In this document: positions 15,815 through 25,515 of the stretch, in pieces
Layout of the letters: every line of letters begins with the position of its first letter
Numbering within the stretch: the stretch's first letter is position 1
DNA from: Nonomuraea basaltis
GTDB taxonomy: Bacteria; Actinomycetota; Actinomycetes; Streptosporangiales; Streptosporangiaceae
DNA length: 45,583 nucleotides
NCBI RefSeq assembly: GCF_005893125.1
Contig: NZ_VCJS01000098.1
Coordinates: 1-45,583 of the forward strand
Reading direction: 5' to 3'
Translations under genes and position numbers: made by a program
The notes under the pieces: generated by a model
What the model was told of the DNA's origin: nothing
Databases searched by the model: none
The model's input: the letters and a program-made list of their open reading frames with translations, nothing else

Positions 15815-16168
15815 GACCGGACCGTAGCCAGCGCCGGCGCCCGCCCAACGATCTTTCCGTGAACCCCGACGGCACCCTCGACAGGTGTGCTAGCCGACCA
15901 AGATCAATCTCAACGGCACTTTCTGCACCGCAACTACTCACACCCGGACCGCGTCGCTATAGCGGTATCCCCGTCTCATGCGGGGGATGGTAGACCTCCT
16001 TAGCGCGACAGACCGGCCAAAAACCATTACCTCTCGTATGTCAGGTGTTCCATGGCCCAGGCAAAGCGGGACTGACCGACGCCAGCCGGACCTATCCACG
16101 CCGCCCTCCTGAGACAGAAGTGACCGACGGGCGCATAGTGATACATCGGGCATGGCAACATTTCTGGA
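15815..16168. other. 354-base gap between the Tn3 transposase and the DUF2637 gene
   Basis: No protein-coding frame with a start and ribosome binding site is visible. The gap must hold the transposase promoter and may hold one transposon end. I saw only a weak palindrome around 15989-16008 (ATCCCCGTCTCATGCGGGGGAT), and I could not match it to an inverted copy elsewhere. Confidence 0.3.
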
Positions 16169-16975
16169 GTGAATGCGGTCAAGCAGGTGCCTCGGGGCGG
16201 GGATCGGCTGATCCGTGTGTCGATGACGGTCGTGGTGCTGGCGGTCGCGGCGGTGGCGGCGTGGGTGTCGTACTGGCATGCGGTGGCGGTGATCGAGAAG
16301 TACGGTGCCGAGGACGAGTTGTCGGCGCATCTTGTCCCGGCGACGGTGGACGGCATGATCTACGCCTCCTCGATGGTGCTGTTGTGGTGTGCCCGCTACC
16401 GCCTGGCGGTGCCGGCGCTGGCCCGCTGGGCGCTGGCGTTGGGGGTGGCCGCGACGCTGGCGGCGAACATCTTGCACGGGATTGAGCGGGGACCCCTGGC
16501 CGCGGCGCTGGCCGCGTGGCCGGCGATCGCGTTGGTGATCTCGTACGAGCTGATCATGTGGGTGGTCCGCTCGGGTCGCGAGCTCGCCGATCGCGCGCAC
16601 GACTCGGGGCAGCCGGAGCGAGCGCTCGCCGAGCCCGCACCCCCGAGCGTCGCCTCGGACCAGGCGCCGCGGGTGCCGCGGCCGGGACCGGTGGTGCACG
16701 CCACGCCGCAGGTCGATCAAGGCGAGCCGACGCGGGAACCCGGCGAGCGCCGGTCAGCGTCCGCCGAGCCCGAATCGGCGGCCACATCGGCAGGCCAAGA
16801 CGCGTCGGCGGGCGAGGCCCGGGAGGACGGCGACCGGCGAGCCCAGGTGGCGGCCCTGCTCGCTCAGGATCCGAACATGACCGGGGCCGCGCTCGCCCGT
16901 GCGCTCGGGGTACACGAGACCACCGGGCGCAAGTACCGCCGCGAAGCACTCAACGGCAACGGCCGCTTCACATAG
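16169..16975 (+). CDS. DUF2637 domain-containing membrane protein with C-terminal HTH
   Basis: 268 residues from GTG 16169 (GTG 16187 is possible). Residues 20-40, 60-80, 84-104 and 109-133 are membrane helices with the DUF2637 pattern (YWHAVAVIEKYGAEDELSAH, VDGMIYASSMVLL, ANILHGIERGP, AWPAIALVISYELIMWVV). A Pro/Ala/Glu-rich linker of about 85 residues leads to a helix-turn-helix (AALLAQDPNMTGAALARALG, VHETTGRKYRRE). DUF2637 proteins are typical of actinobacterial conjugative plasmids and integrative elements, near replication and transfer genes. No other transfer gene is in this window, so this may be a leftover of a plasmid or ICE. Confidence 0.88.
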   Translation: MNAVKQVPRGGDRLIRVSMTVVVLAVAAVAAWVSYWHAVAVIEKYGAEDELSAHLVPATVDGMIYASSMVLLWCARYRLAVPALARWALALGVAATLAANILHGIERGPLAAALAAWPAIALVISYELIMWVVRSGRELADRAHDSGQPERALAEPAPPSVASDQAPRVPRPGPVVHATPQVDQGEPTREPGERRSASAEPESAATSAGQDASAGEAREDGDRRAQVAALLAQDPNMTGAALARALGVHETTGRKYRREALNGNGRFT

Positions 16976-17129
16976 CGCCAAAACCGGGGCACAGCGCGGG
17001 AGGGGCGTCGGGCGACCATCGGCGACACCGGACGCTCCCCCTCCTCCGCGTCGACCCTGCCGAACGGCGACGCCTGGAGGGAGATCCGCGGCACACTGAT
17101 CGCTGCGCCACCGTGTCCCGGAAACCTGC

Positions 17130-17163
17130 GAAGTGCCGACACCCTTCGTGAACTCGGCACTTC
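17130..17163. repeat. Perfect 10-bp inverted repeat in the DUF2637-TcmP gap
   Basis: GAAGTGCCGA (17130-17139) and TCGGCACTTC (17154-17163) form a 10-bp stem with a 14-base loop. It lies 155 bases after the DUF2637 stop and could terminate that transcript. The rest of the 407-base gap (16976-17382) shows no gene I can support. Confidence 0.6.
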
Positions 17164-17382
17164 CCCGTAACGGGGGCGGCTGACGCCGCGCGCACAGGCC
17201 GATGATCGTGCACAGTCGCCCGTCGTCATACGGTGGCCCATCTCGCTTTGGCGACAGCCGCCAGAGTGTCGAAGCGGGTCAGTCATGCTCAACCGCTCCT
17301 CTTGATCTCATATCTCTCATAGCTTCAGGTCTCTGGACAAATTGGGGTGGTTATGTCAGAAAGCATTTAGCGAGGGAGGTAG

Positions 17383-18540
17383 ATGGCGATGGGGCAGCCT
17401 GACGAATTACTGTGGGACAGCGAGCCCAGAACGCTTATCAAGCACCATATCTACCGTAGGTACCTGGACTGCTGGATGGGAAAAGTCTGCCAGTCCTTCG
17501 AGTACGCCACAATCGTCGACGCCTTCGCAGGGCCAGGTGTCTACAAAGACGGGCTAGACGGATCACCCGTGGTCGTCGCCAAGGGTTACCTGGAGCACAG
17601 CCACTTGGAGCGTTTCAAGAACCTGACCGTGCTCTGCGCGGAGAAGCGGGAAGATCGCCGGGATCACCTGGATGGCTTGCTGAACGGGATCAGCAGGCCC
17701 GCGAAACTACGGCTGCAGGTTCTTGAGGCAGGGGAGGCGCTAGCGCGCCACAAGGAGTTGGATGCGATCGCTCACCAGCATGGCCCTAGCATCCCGACGC
17801 TGTGGATCCTTGACCCGTTCGACTGGGCAGGGGTTCCGTTCGACCTGGTGAAGGCGTGCCTGCAGCGCCCACGTGACGAGGTGTTGGTCACTTGGTTCGC
17901 CGACGAGCTCTACCGGTTCTGTGAGCACGCGCCCAAGCAGGCCGCGATCGATCGCCACTTCGGGGGCTCGGCATGGCGGGCGGCCCTGGAGGTGCGCGGC
18001 GAAGGTCCCCGTAAAGAGGCGCTGCTGAAGGCCTACCGCGAGGGGATCGAGCGTCTGTCGGGAAGCACGTTCACCGAGTCGTTCTCGGTCGCCAGCAAGA
18101 ACGCCCATGCCCGCTACTCGCTGGTGTTCGCCACCCATGACATGCGCGGGATGACCTGCTTCAACCAGGCCAAATGGCGTATGGATCCGCACCGTGGAAT
18201 GAGTGCGAACGAGTGGAAGTACGGGCAACCGACACTGTTCGACCCCGAGCCCGATCTGTCCGGGTTGCGAGGAAAGCTCGAGTCGCTGGCTGGGCAGGCG
18301 CGGACATTCGAGTACCTGGTGAACCAGGCGCAGCGACTGGGTTTCACGGAGCCGCAGGTGCGAACGACGCTGACCAGAATGGATGAAGACGGCCTGGCGA
18401 TACGGCAAAGCCCTGTCAAGTCCACGACACCCTGGCCAGCGGGGTCTTTGATTCGTTTCTACGCCGCAGCTGCCGATAATGGCCTGTCGTTAACGAAGCT
18501 GTCACCAAGTACATTCGAGCGCGTTCGCCCTGGTCATTAA
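17383..18540 (+). CDS. tcmP: Three-Cys-motif partner protein TcmP
   Basis: 385 residues from ATG 17383 (ATG 17389, MGQPDELLW, is better spaced from GGAGG). The N-terminus has the family signature: LLWDSEPRTLIKHHIYRRYL, DAFAGPGVYKDGLDGSPVVV, then IPTLWILDPFDWAGVPF. These proteins have a methyltransferase-like fold. They are defined by occurring beside a phage Gp37/Gp68-like protein that carries a three-cysteine radical-SAM-like motif; the biochemical role is unsettled. Here that partner is missing on both sides: upstream is DUF2637 and downstream a Tn3 transposase. A C-terminal winged-helix-like segment (VNQAQRLGFTEPQVRTTLTR) is present. The gene looks intact and is an orphan member. Confidence 0.85.
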   Translation: MAMGQPDELLWDSEPRTLIKHHIYRRYLDCWMGKVCQSFEYATIVDAFAGPGVYKDGLDGSPVVVAKGYLEHSHLERFKNLTVLCAEKREDRRDHLDGLLNGISRPAKLRLQVLEAGEALARHKELDAIAHQHGPSIPTLWILDPFDWAGVPFDLVKACLQRPRDEVLVTWFADELYRFCEHAPKQAAIDRHFGGSAWRAALEVRGEGPRKEALLKAYREGIERLSGSTFTESFSVASKNAHARYSLVFATHDMRGMTCFNQAKWRMDPHRGMSANEWKYGQPTLFDPEPDLSGLRGKLESLAGQARTFEYLVNQAQRLGFTEPQVRTTLTRMDEDGLAIRQSPVKSTTPWPAGSLIRFYAAAADNGLSLTKLSPSTFERVRPGH

Positions 18541-18686
18541 GCCCTTTGCGGAGTTTCTCCCGGATCTTTCGCGGTTTCCCGGACGTATCGGATCACGTGC
18601 GGTAGGTATTGGTCCGAATCTCGGGGGTTGGTCTGTGGTGGCCGACCTGGACCTGTCGGCACCCCTGAGAAGAGAGCCCGAGTGTC

Positions 18687-21600
18687 ATGGCGCGTGTCCT
18701 CGACGAAGACGAACTGGTCGGCCACTGGACGCTGCTCGATGAGGAGATGGAACTCCTGGCAGGTCGCCGAGGGCCGACGAAGCTGGCCTTCGCGCTGATG
18801 CTGAAGTTTCATCAGCTCCACGGGCGGTTCCCGCGCGGGCGTGGCGAGCTGCCGGACGAGGCGGTCGAGTACGTCGCCGCCGCGGTGAAGGTCCCGGCCT
18901 CCGATCTGGCGTTGTACGAGTGGGACGGGCGGACCAGCAAAGCCCACAGGACCGACATTCGCGACTTAACCGGCTTTCGGGAGTGCGGTGTCGAGGACGC
19001 CGACAAGGCAGCCGAGTGGCTGGCCCGCAACGTGTGCAAGTCCGAGCGGCGCGCCGACCGAGTGCGGACGGCGCTGCTGGCCCACCTGAAGGACGAGCAG
19101 ATCGAGCCGCCGTCCAAGCAGCGGATGCAACGGATCGTCGGCTCTGCGCTGGACCAGTCCGAGAAGGCCCTGACGCTGCACATCTCCTCGCGGATCAGCG
19201 ACGACGTCATCCAGCGGATGTTCACCCTGATCGCCCGCCGCAGCGAGGCCGCAGAGGCGGCCGACCAGGCCGAGCAGGAGTCACCCGAGCCTGGGGACGA
19301 CGAACAGGAGGAGACGCCGGCGGACAGTGAGGGCGCGGACGTGTTCGCGGCGATCCGCGAGGACCCCGGCAACGTCAGCGTCACCACGATGGAGAAGGAG
19401 GTGTTCAAGCTCGGCGCCATCAAGGCGATCGGGCTGCCAGAGGACGTCTTCGACGACATCGCCCCGGGCGTGCTGCTGTCGTGGCGGGCACGGGTGGCGG
19501 TCTCCTCGCCCAGCCACCTTCGCCGCCACGGTCACGAGCTGAGGGTGACGTTGCTGGCGGCCTACCTGCACTGCCGGCGGCGGGAGATCACCGACGCTCT
19601 CGTGGACCTGCTGATCACCACCGTGCACCGCATCAACGCCCGCGCCGACACCAAGGTCACCGAGGAGTTCATCGCCGAGCTGAAGCGCGTATCGGGCAAG
19701 GAGAACATCCTGTTCAAGATGACCCAGGCCGCGCTTGAGGCGCCGGAGGAGACGGTGAGTGAGGCGATCTACCCGGTGGTGCCGGGCGGCGTGGACACGC
19801 TGGTGGCGCTGTGGCACGAGTACCAGCACAAGGGCACCTCCTACCGCCAGCACCGGCAGCGGGTGTTCAAAGCCTCCTACACCAACCACTACCGGGCCGG
19901 GCTGATCCAGATTCTGGAGGCGCTGGAGTTTGGCTCGACCAACACGATGCACGCGCCGATGATGACCGCGCTCGCGCTGATCAAGCGGTACAAGGCCGAG
20001 ACGACCCACCGCACCAAGTACTACGCCACCGGCGAGACGGTGCCGGTGGAGGGCATCGTGCCGGCGGAGCTGGCCGAGCTGATGTATCGCACCGACAAGA
20101 ACGGCCGCCAGCGGATCTTGCGCAGCGTCTACGAGTGCGGGGTGTTTCAGACGTTGCGGGAGAAGCTGCGCTGCAAGGAGATCTGGGTGCACGGCGCCTA
20201 TAAGTGGCGCAATCCCGACCTGGACCTGCCGGCCGATTTTGAGGACAAGCGAGAGGAGAACTACGCCCGGCTGCGCAAACCGCTCCAGGCCAAGCTGTTC
20301 ACCGCCGAGTTGCTGGAGGAGATGGACGCCGAGCTGTCGGCGCTGCACGATGCCCTGCCGTCACTGCCGTGGCTGGAAATCGTCGAGCGTAAGAAGGGCG
20401 GCGCGATCGTGCTCTCGCCGCTGGATCCGCTGCCCGAGCCGCGCAACCTGCGCAAGCTCAAGGCCGCGGTGCGCTCCCGCTGGGGCGTGGTGCCGCTGCT
20501 GGACATGCTCACCGAGACCGCGCTGCGCACCGGCTGCCTGGACGCCCTGATCCCGGCCGGCACCCGGCTGGGAATGGACCCGACCGAGTTCTTCGAGCGC
20601 ATGCTGCTGGTCATCTATGCGCTCGGCACCGGCGCCGGGATCCGGTCGGTGGCCGCCGGCGAACACCCCTATAGCGAGGAGGACCTGCGCTACTGCCGCC
20701 GCTGGTTCCTGTCGGTGCCCGGGGCACGCCAGGTGGCCAAGACCATCGCCAACGCCACCTTCGCCGCCCGGCAAAGCGCCCTGTGGGGTGAGGGCACCAC
20801 CGCGGTGGCCTCCGACTCCACCCACTTCTCCGCCTACGACCAGAACATTTTCACCGAGTACCACTCGCGGTACAAGCGGGCCAAACGGGGCGTGCTGATC
20901 TACTGGACGGTCGAGACCGCGGGAGCGATGGCCATTTACAGCCAGCACCTGGCGTGTTCGGCCTCGGAGGTGCATGCCATGGTCGAGGGTGCGATGCGGC
21001 ACGAGACGAACATGAACGTGGAGACCAACTATGTGGATTCCCACGGAGCCAGCCTCATCGGGTTCGGCATCACCCGCTTGCTGAACTTCGACCTGGTCGC
21101 CCGCTTCAAGCAGATCAACGTGATGAAGCTGTACCTGCCGGGCCGAGGAGACCGGTTCGCGTACCCCCTGCTGCGCCCGGCGCTGACCCGGCCTATCCGC
21201 CCCGACATCATCGAGAACAACTACGATCTGATGATCAAGTATGCGACGGCGATCCGGCAGGGCACCGCCTCCACCGAGGCCCTGCTACGCCGTTCCAGGG
21301 CGAGACCACTCACCCGGCCTACTCGGCGATGCTGGAGGTGGGGTGTGCCCAGAGAACCATTTTCCTAGCTCGCTGGCTCCGTGACCGGGACCTGCAGCAT
21401 GAGACCGAGTCCGGGCTGAACGTGGTGGAGAACTATAACGGGGTCAACGATTACATCCGGTTCGGTAAGCGCGGGGAGCTGGCCTCAAATAGGCGCGAGG
21501 AGCAGGAGGTGGCGATGCTCTGCTTGATGATCTTGCAGAGCAGCCTCGGCTACATCAATACCCTGATGATTCAAGACTGCCTTGCTGAGCCGGAGTGGGC

Positions 21601-21736
21601 GGAGGTGCTCACCGACGTCGACCGCCGCGGTTTGACTCCGCTGTTCACCACGAACATGACGCCGTACGGGACGGTGCAGTTGCGCCGCGACCGGCGGCTG
21701 GACCTGACCGGGCCACCGCCTCCTCCGGAGGTATAA
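18687..21736 (+). pseudogene. tnpA: Tn3-family transposase disrupted by a -1 frameshift (second of three)
   Basis: ATG 18687 opens a frame with DUF4158 (KLAFALMLKFHQLHGRFPRG) and the Tn3 catalytic region: first Asp about 710 (AVASDSTHFSAYD), second Asp about 782 (NYVDSHGASLIGFG). At about 21291, after LLRR, homology jumps one base back, and this frame runs to a stop at 21368. The second frame continues from 21293 as FQGETTHPAYSAMLEVGCAQ and on to 21736, and it carries the expected catalytic Glu region (DYIRFGKRGELASNRREEQE). One base seems to have been lost from CGCCGC-TTC. The rejoined protein would be about 1016 residues. The first product alone lacks the Glu and should be inactive. Confidence 0.9.
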
Positions 21737-21871
21737 AGGGGCTCGGAGACTGCGTTGACGCCAGGTCACTGCAGCACCGGGGTCTTCCTGGTCTTCCTGA
21801 CAGTGCGGTGTACCAGGGCGTCGGTTGGACCGCCGCCCTGGTTATCGTCGTCGGGCCTGATTCTGCTGCGA

Positions 21872-22807
21872 TCAGGAGCGTTGGCCGGGCTGGTTCACGA
21901 TCATGGCTTCCAGCTGCGAGGTCAGGCTCACCGTGCCTGCCTTGAAGATCTCCTTACTGCCATCGGCGCGCTCGTACGTCCGGTCCTGCAGCCGCGTCGA
22001 GTTGGTGCCCAGATACCGGAAGGTCTGCGGGTCCAGGACGAGCGATTGCCGTGCCCCATCGTCGTCGAGGCTGAAGGCCACGCCTCGCCGTCCGTCGGCC
22101 ACGGGCACGTCCTCGGTCATGGTAATGCCTTTGATCGTGGGCAGCGCACGGAAGAGCGCGGCCCGCACCTCAGGGGCGAGCCACTGCTCGGAGATGATCT
22201 GGTTGATCTCCATGAAGAGCATCACCGGCGGGACGTGGCCCTTCAGCTCCTGCGGCCCCCGGCGGTCCTCGTCGAGGATGGCCGCCTTGATCCTGGCGAT
22301 CACCCCAGCCGGGCTGACAGGAGCTTTGGCCATCTCAGCCGGGTTGAAGACCGCGCTGCCCTGAAACATCAGCTTGCCGCCCTGGTACCAGGCCGACTGC
22401 TTGCCGTCCACGCTGGTCCACCGTTCCCAGGTGGCGCGCCGGTCCCGGTCAACGTCAGCCTCGATGCCGGCCAGCTGCAGTTCCTTGGTGTAGAGCCACT
22501 GAGCGGGTCCCGGCGCGGGCGTCGGGTCGTTCTCGGCCGCGCTGGCCGCACGCTCGCCGAGCTCGGCCACGCTGGCCACCGGCGCCATGTCCGGCTGGTC
22601 CCTGAGCGTCACGACGGTCCCGCCGACGACCAGGGCCAGAGCCGCCGCCACCGCGATCCGCCAGCCGAACCTTCTCGTCCCGGACGCGGCCGGCTTGCGC
22701 ACGGCCTCCGGTTCGTGGATCGCTGTCATCAGCCGCGCCTTGGCAGCAGTCGCGGCGTTGTCAGTCATCGCCGGGGTGTTCCGGCGAAACTCCTTCAGCT
22801 CGTTCAC
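21872..22807 (-). CDS. CU044_5270 family protein, probable sigma-factor partner
   Basis: 311 residues from GTG 22807, which overlaps the stop of the ECF sigma gene by one base, so the pair is translationally coupled. The N-terminal about 48 residues are cytoplasmic (MNELKEFRRNTPAMTDNAAT, then LMTAIHEPEAVRK). A membrane helix lies at about 49-68, and the rest is an extracytoplasmic domain (WLYTKELQLAGIEADVDRDR; WERWTSVDGKQSAWY). The layout (short inner region, one helix, outer domain, directly after an ECF sigma gene) is that of a membrane protein that senses or restrains the sigma factor. No classical zinc anti-sigma motif (HxxxCxxC) is present, so the mechanism is unknown. Confidence 0.85.
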   Translation of the reverse strand: MNELKEFRRNTPAMTDNAATAAKARLMTAIHEPEAVRKPAASGTRRFGWRIAVAAALALVVGGTVVTLRDQPDMAPVASVAELGERAASAAENDPTPAPGPAQWLYTKELQLAGIEADVDRDRRATWERWTSVDGKQSAWYQGGKLMFQGSAVFNPAEMAKAPVSPAGVIARIKAAILDEDRRGPQELKGHVPPVMLFMEINQIISEQWLAPEVRAALFRALPTIKGITMTEDVPVADGRRGVAFSLDDDGARQSLVLDPQTFRYLGTNSTRLQDRTYERADGSKEIFKAGTVSLTSQLEAMIVNQPGQRS

Positions 22808-23370
22808 TACAGCTCCTCATCCCCTAGCACGTTCCTGGCCTTCTTCCGCGCCCGGTGCAGCCGTGACCGCACAGTCCCCACAGAGATGTCCAGCGCCCGC
22901 GCCACTTCCTCGTACGACATGTCCTCCCACGCCACCAGCAGCAGCACGTCCCGATGCCCACGGGGCAGCGACGCCAGCGCCCCCGCCAGCTCACGCTCCC
23001 TGCCCTGCGCCGCCACCCGGCGCGCCACGGTGTCGTCCAGTGCCTCCGGCAGAGGGTCCACTCCGGTGCGGCTCAGCGCCCGCAGCAGCCGTTCCTCCTG
23101 CCGCCGATGTCTGGCGATCAACGTGGTGGCGATCCCGTACAACCAAGGCCTGGCCAGCGCGAACGACGTGTCATACGTCCCGCGCCTGCGGAAGGCCGCC
23201 AGGAACGTCTCGGCCACGATGTCGTCGGCGGCCTGCGTGCCGAGCCGCCGAGCCGCGTACAGATGGATCTGCTGGGCGTAGCGGTCGAACAGCGCCGCGA
23301 ACTGCTCTGGGTCGTGCACCGAACGACGGATCAGTTCTCCGTCGTCGATCTCGACCGTCTCAGCACTCAA
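22807..23370 (-). CDS. ECF-type RNA polymerase sigma factor
   Basis: About 187 residues from TTG 23370 (LSAETVEIDDGELIRRS), with GGAGAGG just upstream. Longer versions have unlikely sequence. Region 2 is FDRYAQQIHLYAARRLGTQA, then DDIVAETFLAAFRRR. Region 4 is LPRGHRDVLLLVAWEDMSYE and EVARALDISVGTVRSRLHRA, with the recognition helix at the end. There is no region 3 and no C-terminal extension. It directs RNA polymerase to a small regulon, probably including its own operon with the membrane partner encoded immediately downstream. Confidence 0.93.
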   Translation of the reverse strand: MSAETVEIDDGELIRRSVHDPEQFAALFDRYAQQIHLYAARRLGTQAADDIVAETFLAAFRRRGTYDTSFALARPWLYGIATTLIARHRRQEERLLRALSRTGVDPLPEALDDTVARRVAAQGRERELAGALASLPRGHRDVLLLVAWEDMSYEEVARALDISVGTVRSRLHRARKKARNVLGDEEL

Positions 23371-23534
23371 CGCCTCTCCTTCGTGAGTAGGTATTTCACC
23401 CTGCTGTCTCCCGAAGGGCGTCACCGGGTTCCCCCAAAACCGTGACACGCAGCAAATGTGATGCCGTCGCCCGCAAGCAGCAGGTGTAGGCACTACCCCT
23501 CGGGTTCCGCTGGCAGAGATGGGCGTGCTGGTCG

Positions 23535-23660
23535 ATGCCCGCGCTCGGGCACACGCTGCGCGAGATTCTCGGTGAGGACACTGACGAAGGGCTGTCGTTT
23601 CCGGATTCCCAGAGACGTGCGGAAGGGTTGCTGGATAACCTTCGTTATCTGGCAAGGTAG
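23535..23660 (+). CDS. Possible 41-residue protein or gene remnant
   Basis: ATG 23535 to TAG 23658 encodes MPALGHTLREILGEDTDEGL and a helix-forming tail (RRAEGLLDNLRYLAR). The composition looks protein-like, but there is no good ribosome binding site. Its 3' end overlaps the GTTATCTGGC inverted repeat. It may be the 3' end of a larger lost gene. I recognise no family. Confidence 0.25.
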   Translation: MPALGHTLREILGEDTDEGLSFPDSQRRAEGLLDNLRYLAR

Positions 23661-23732
23661 CGATCACCGGGGTGGCGCGAGCTGGGCGGCCGTCGCCCGG
23701 CGTGGAGGCTTCGTTTCCCGGTTATCTGGCAA
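23630..23732. promoter_or_regulatory. Candidate tyrosine-recombinase site upstream of the split recombinase gene
   Basis: GCTGGATAAC (23630-23639), a CTTC spacer and GTTATCTGGC (23644-23653) form an imperfect inverted repeat (8/10). GTTATCTGGCAA occurs at 23644-23655 and again as a direct repeat at 23721-23732. Inverted core plus direct accessory copies just before a recombinase start is the layout known for TnpI-type resolution sites. Assignment here is by analogy. Confidence 0.45.
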
Positions 23733-23758
23733 CCTGGCGGATGGTGGAGGTCGGCACG

Positions 23759-23956
23759 GTGGATCCGGTCATCACTGAGCAGCTCGGCCGCACACACCCG
23801 CTCGCCCGCCATCTCGACGACTTCCTCACCGACCTGGCCAACGCCGGCGCCTCCGCGCATACCCGGCGCGCATACCGCGGCGACCTGATCGCCTTCGCCG
23901 CCCACCACGGCGAGGACCTCGCCGAGCTGACCGCCGCGCCCGCACGCGTTATCTAG
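23759..23956 (+). pseudogene. Tyrosine recombinase, 5' half
   Basis: Probable start GTG 23759 (VDPVITEQLG) eight bases after GGAGG; an upstream frame extends to 23672. The translation is the N-terminal SAM-like core-binding domain of XerC/D-type integrases: PLARHLDDFLTDLANAGASA, HTRRAYRGDLIAFAAHHGED, LAELTAAPARVI, then TAG at 23954. The frame breaks exactly where the 3' fragment at about 37139 begins (RAYLAGLADLSPASRKRKRA). Joined, the two give one continuous domain with the spacing normal for this family. The stop is created by the boundary sequence GTTATCTAGGG. Same strand, 13.2 kb apart. Confidence 0.75.
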
Positions 23957-24149
23957 GGTTGTCAAGCGAACCTGCTGGTCAGTCGCATGAAGGTCTGTCA
24001 GTCACGTCAGGCAAGTAGGCTTGCGCGGTCGGCGCCGTAGGACAGCCAGGCGCTGAGCTCAGCAGGCCATACCGCGACGCTCACGACCTTGACAGTCGCC
24101 GAAGGGGGAAGCTCACCGGTGTGGGGCCTTTCGTGCTAGGACTGGCCAC

Positions 24150-25397
24150 GTGAGTGACATGCTGTGCCGGTGGCTGCTGGGTCTGCGGGCGCAGGGCGGC
24201 GGGCATCCGCCCGCGGCGTCCCCCGCCACCCTGGCCTTCGCCCGCGAGACGCTGGGGGACGGGCCGATGGGGTGGGCGGTGGAGACGGCCGTGTGGATGA
24301 CGCAGGAGGTTATCCGGCAGGTGCCGGCCTATGGTGGCGGGCGGATGCCGTTCGAGACGTTGCGGCGCTCGGTGGAGGCGAGCGTGCTGGCGGCGCTGGC
24401 CGGTCTGTTTCTGGACGCCCGTCCGTCGCCGGAGCTGGTGCCGGTGGAGGCGGTGGAGGGCAACGCGGAGCTGGTCCGGCGCGGGGTGCCGCTGGACCTT
24501 GTGTTGCGGGGGGTGCGGATCGGGCACGCGTGCCTGCACCAGCGGCTGATGGACGTCATCGACGCCGAGCCGGAGCCAGCGCGCACGTCGGAGAGCCACC
24601 GGGTCAGCGAGGTGCTGTTCTCCTACGCCGATGCGCACGCCAGCCGGATGGCCGAGGAGTACATCGCCGAGCGGGACCGCTGGCAGGCCAGCACCGAGGC
24701 GGCTCGGCACCGGATCGTGGATGACATCGTGGCGGGGCGGCGGATCGACCAGGGGATGGCCGAGCGCACGCTGGAGTACGAGCTGACCCGCTACCATCTG
24801 GCGTTCGTGGTCACCGCCGACGAGCTCGACACCCCGGCCGAGGTGCTGCGGCGCTTCGCGGCGGAGGCGGCGCGGGCGATGGACGGGCGCAGCGTGCTGA
24901 CGGTGCAGGCGGGCCCGTCGGACGTGTGGGGCTGGACGGCCTTGCTGTCCAGCCCCACACCTCGCCTGGACATCAAGGTGCCGACGGGGCTGCGCCTGGC
25001 CGTCGGGCCCGTCGCGTACGGGGTGGCCGGGTTCCGGCGCAGCCATCTGGGCGCTAAGGATGCCCAGGAATTCCTGGCGGAGACCCGGTTGTGCCGTTAT
25101 GCCGACATCCGGGTGCGGTCACTGCTGCACGCGGGCGGGGAACGGGCACGCTGGTTCGCCGAGGAAATGCTGGGCGGGCTGGCCGACGGTGATGCACGGG
25201 TGGCGGAGCTGCGCGAGACGTTGCGGGTCTACCTGGCCTCGGGCCGCAGCCCCCAGCGGGCTGGCGAGGTGCTGCACGTCTCGCGCAACACCGTGGGCTA
25301 CCGGGTCAAGCGGGCCGAGGAACTCCTCGGCCACCCGCTGCCGGACGACTTGCTGGAGCTGCGGCTGGCGCTGGAGATCGCCCGCACTGCGCACTGA
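24150..25397 (+). CDS. PucR/CdaR-family transcriptional regulator
   Basis: 415 residues from GTG 24150. The N-terminal half is a helical sensor (RRGVPLDLVLRGVRIGHACL, then HQRLMDVIDAE), the GGDEF-like CdaR middle region follows, and the C-terminus has the PucR HTH (LRETLRVYLASGRSPQRAGE, VLHVSRNTVGYRVKRAEELL). Members usually activate adjacent catabolic operons in response to substrate. It lies 118 bases upstream of, and in the same direction as, the seven-gene aromatic operon, and is its likely activator. The gap between carries the interrupted repeat GCAAG...CTTGC (about 25430-25451), a weak candidate operator. Confidence 0.9.
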   Translation: MSDMLCRWLLGLRAQGGGHPPAASPATLAFARETLGDGPMGWAVETAVWMTQEVIRQVPAYGGGRMPFETLRRSVEASVLAALAGLFLDARPSPELVPVEAVEGNAELVRRGVPLDLVLRGVRIGHACLHQRLMDVIDAEPEPARTSESHRVSEVLFSYADAHASRMAEEYIAERDRWQASTEAARHRIVDDIVAGRRIDQGMAERTLEYELTRYHLAFVVTADELDTPAEVLRRFAAEAARAMDGRSVLTVQAGPSDVWGWTALLSSPTPRLDIKVPTGLRLAVGPVAYGVAGFRRSHLGAKDAQEFLAETRLCRYADIRVRSLLHAGGERARWFAEEMLGGLADGDARVAELRETLRVYLASGRSPQRAGEVLHVSRNTVGYRVKRAEELLGHPLPDDLLELRLALEIARTAH

Positions 25398-25515
25398 GCC
25401 CGATCGAGCCCGCCCAGGGCCCAATCGGTGCAAGGAATTTGGGCTTGCGGCACAAGCGGCACGTGGCAGCGCCTTCGTTAAATCGACGTGACAATCCGAT
25501 GACGAAGGGAAGCCC

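Noticed and set aside
21280..21370. Programmed -1 frameshift in the second Tn3 transposase
   Set aside because: No slippery X-XXY-YYZ heptamer or following pseudoknot is apparent, and Tn3 transposases are not known to need one; a one-base deletion is simpler.
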